The position numbers and the translations under genes were made by a program. Of a stretch of 14,389 nt of DNA, positions 13,965 to 14,389 are shown in pieces (position 1 is the stretch's first letter; each line of letters starts with the position of its first letter). Below the pieces are notes generated by a model. It was not told the origin of the DNA and did no database searches. It saw only the letters and a program-made list of their open reading frames with translations. Origin of the DNA: JBCCFW01 sp039029535 (GTDB lineage Bacteria > Acidobacteriota > JBCCFW01); assembly GCA_039029535.1 (NCBI GenBank), contig JBCCFW010000184.1, positions 1-14,389 on the forward strand. Direction: 5' to 3'.

Positions 13965-14389
13965 GCGCTGGCGAGCCGACGATCGAGCTGCCGACCCTCG
14001 CCGACGTCGAGGCGGCAGCCGGTCGGCTCGCCGGTCGGCTCGAGCGCACGCCGCTGGTCCCCCTCGAGGACCTCGTCGACGACGGCGAGGCCCTGCTCAA
14101 GCTGGAGAGCCGACAGGTCACCGGCAGCTTCAAGCCCCGCGGTGCGCTCAACGCCTCCTTGCGCGCGGTGGAGCGCGGCGGGGTGTCGGGCCTGGCGACG
14201 GCCTCGTCGGGCAACCACGGGCAAGCCGTGGCGCTGGCGGGCGAGCAGCTCGGTCTCCCCTGCCTCGTCGTCGCTCCGGTGGACGCGCGTGAGACCAAGC
14301 TCGCAGGGATGCAGGCACGAGGCGCCGAGGTCGTCCTCCACGGACGGACCTCGGCGGAGCGTCTCGGTCGGGTGGCGGAGCTGGCGGCC
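13961..14389 (+). CDS. PLP-dependent threonine dehydratase/serine racemase-like enzyme, N-terminal part
   Basis: The first 143 residues are present and the gene runs off the right edge. It starts at GTG 13961, overlapping the previous stop (GTGA). No strong Shine-Dalgarno is visible, so it may depend on coupled translation. It is a fold-type II PLP enzyme. GSFKPRGA places the Schiff-base Lys at residue 58, and ATASSGNHGQAVA (79-91) is the phosphate/substrate Asn loop typical of threonine dehydratase and serine racemase. The ERTPL segment (28-32) also matches. Such enzymes deaminate Thr or Ser to 2-oxobutyrate or pyruvate plus ammonia, or racemise Ser. A regulatory ACT domain could only be seen downstream, so biosynthetic and catabolic forms cannot be separated. 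There is no signal peptide, so it should be cytoplasmic. Being last in the visible operon, it links the exported array to amino-acid metabolism. Confidence 0.9.
   Translation, partial: MSAGEPTIELPTLADVEAAAGRLAGRLERTPLVPLEDLVDDGEALLKLESRQVTGSFKPRGALNASLRAVERGGVSGLATASSGNHGQAVALAGEQLGLPCLVVAPVDARETKLAGMQARGAEVVLHGRTSAERLGRVAELAA

Noticed and set aside
1..14389. Mobile elements, CRISPR arrays, tRNA or rRNA genes
   Set aside because: No transposase or integrase, terminal repeats, spaced direct repeats or RNA-gene signatures were seen on either strand. The window is nearly all protein coding.

Overview
The window is about 70% GC, almost fully coding, and uses GTG and TTG starts alongside ATG with clear Shine-Dalgarno sites. 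This points to a high-GC Gram-negative-type bacterium. Long runs of exported amidohydrolase paralogs remind me of marine Planctomycetota, with Myxococcota or Acidobacteriota as alternatives. Nothing in the window fixes the lineage, so that is inference.

Layout. Positions 58-576 (+) encode a small single-pass membrane protein that I do not recognise. It converges on 623-1867 (-), a complete cytoplasmic M20-family metallopeptidase. A 122-base divergent region (1868-1989) separates the peptidase from a long + strand operon that runs from 1990 past the right edge. The operon has no intergenic DNA: every stop overlaps the next start by 1 or 4 bases. Its first eight genes all encode Sec-exported proteins of the imidazolonepropionase-like amidohydrolase group (COG1228 type). 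The ninth, cut by the window end, encodes a fold-type II PLP enzyme of the threonine dehydratase/serine racemase family.

The striking feature is the amidohydrolase array. The eight genes hold nine amidohydrolase-like modules, because 7329-9863 is a two-module fusion. At the place where this family carries its metal-binding HxH (after the strand-end motif PGhhD), the nine modules read, in order: AVL, DAE, RSG, MSQ, DVR, FSL, HTH, WSH, GAP. Only the seventh module (gene 9860-11113) keeps HTH, and it also keeps candidates for all other metal ligands (Lys171, His244, His270, Asp325). The other eight look like pseudoenzymes, yet they are full-length, in frame, have signal peptides and keep the C-terminal beta-domain signature (GxxADhhhhxxxPhxPxS). 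Several add Lys-rich loops, acidic tails or a His-rich segment.

My interpretation (inference): the operon encodes an exported multi-subunit assembly in which one catalytic amidohydrolase works with non-catalytic paralogs acting as scaffold, binding or regulatory subunits. Characterised relatives of the catalytic copy include secreted Xaa-Arg/Lys/Pro dipeptidases. A neighbouring M20 peptidase and an amino-acid dehydratase would fit peptide or amino-acid catabolism, but the substrate is not determinable from the sequence.
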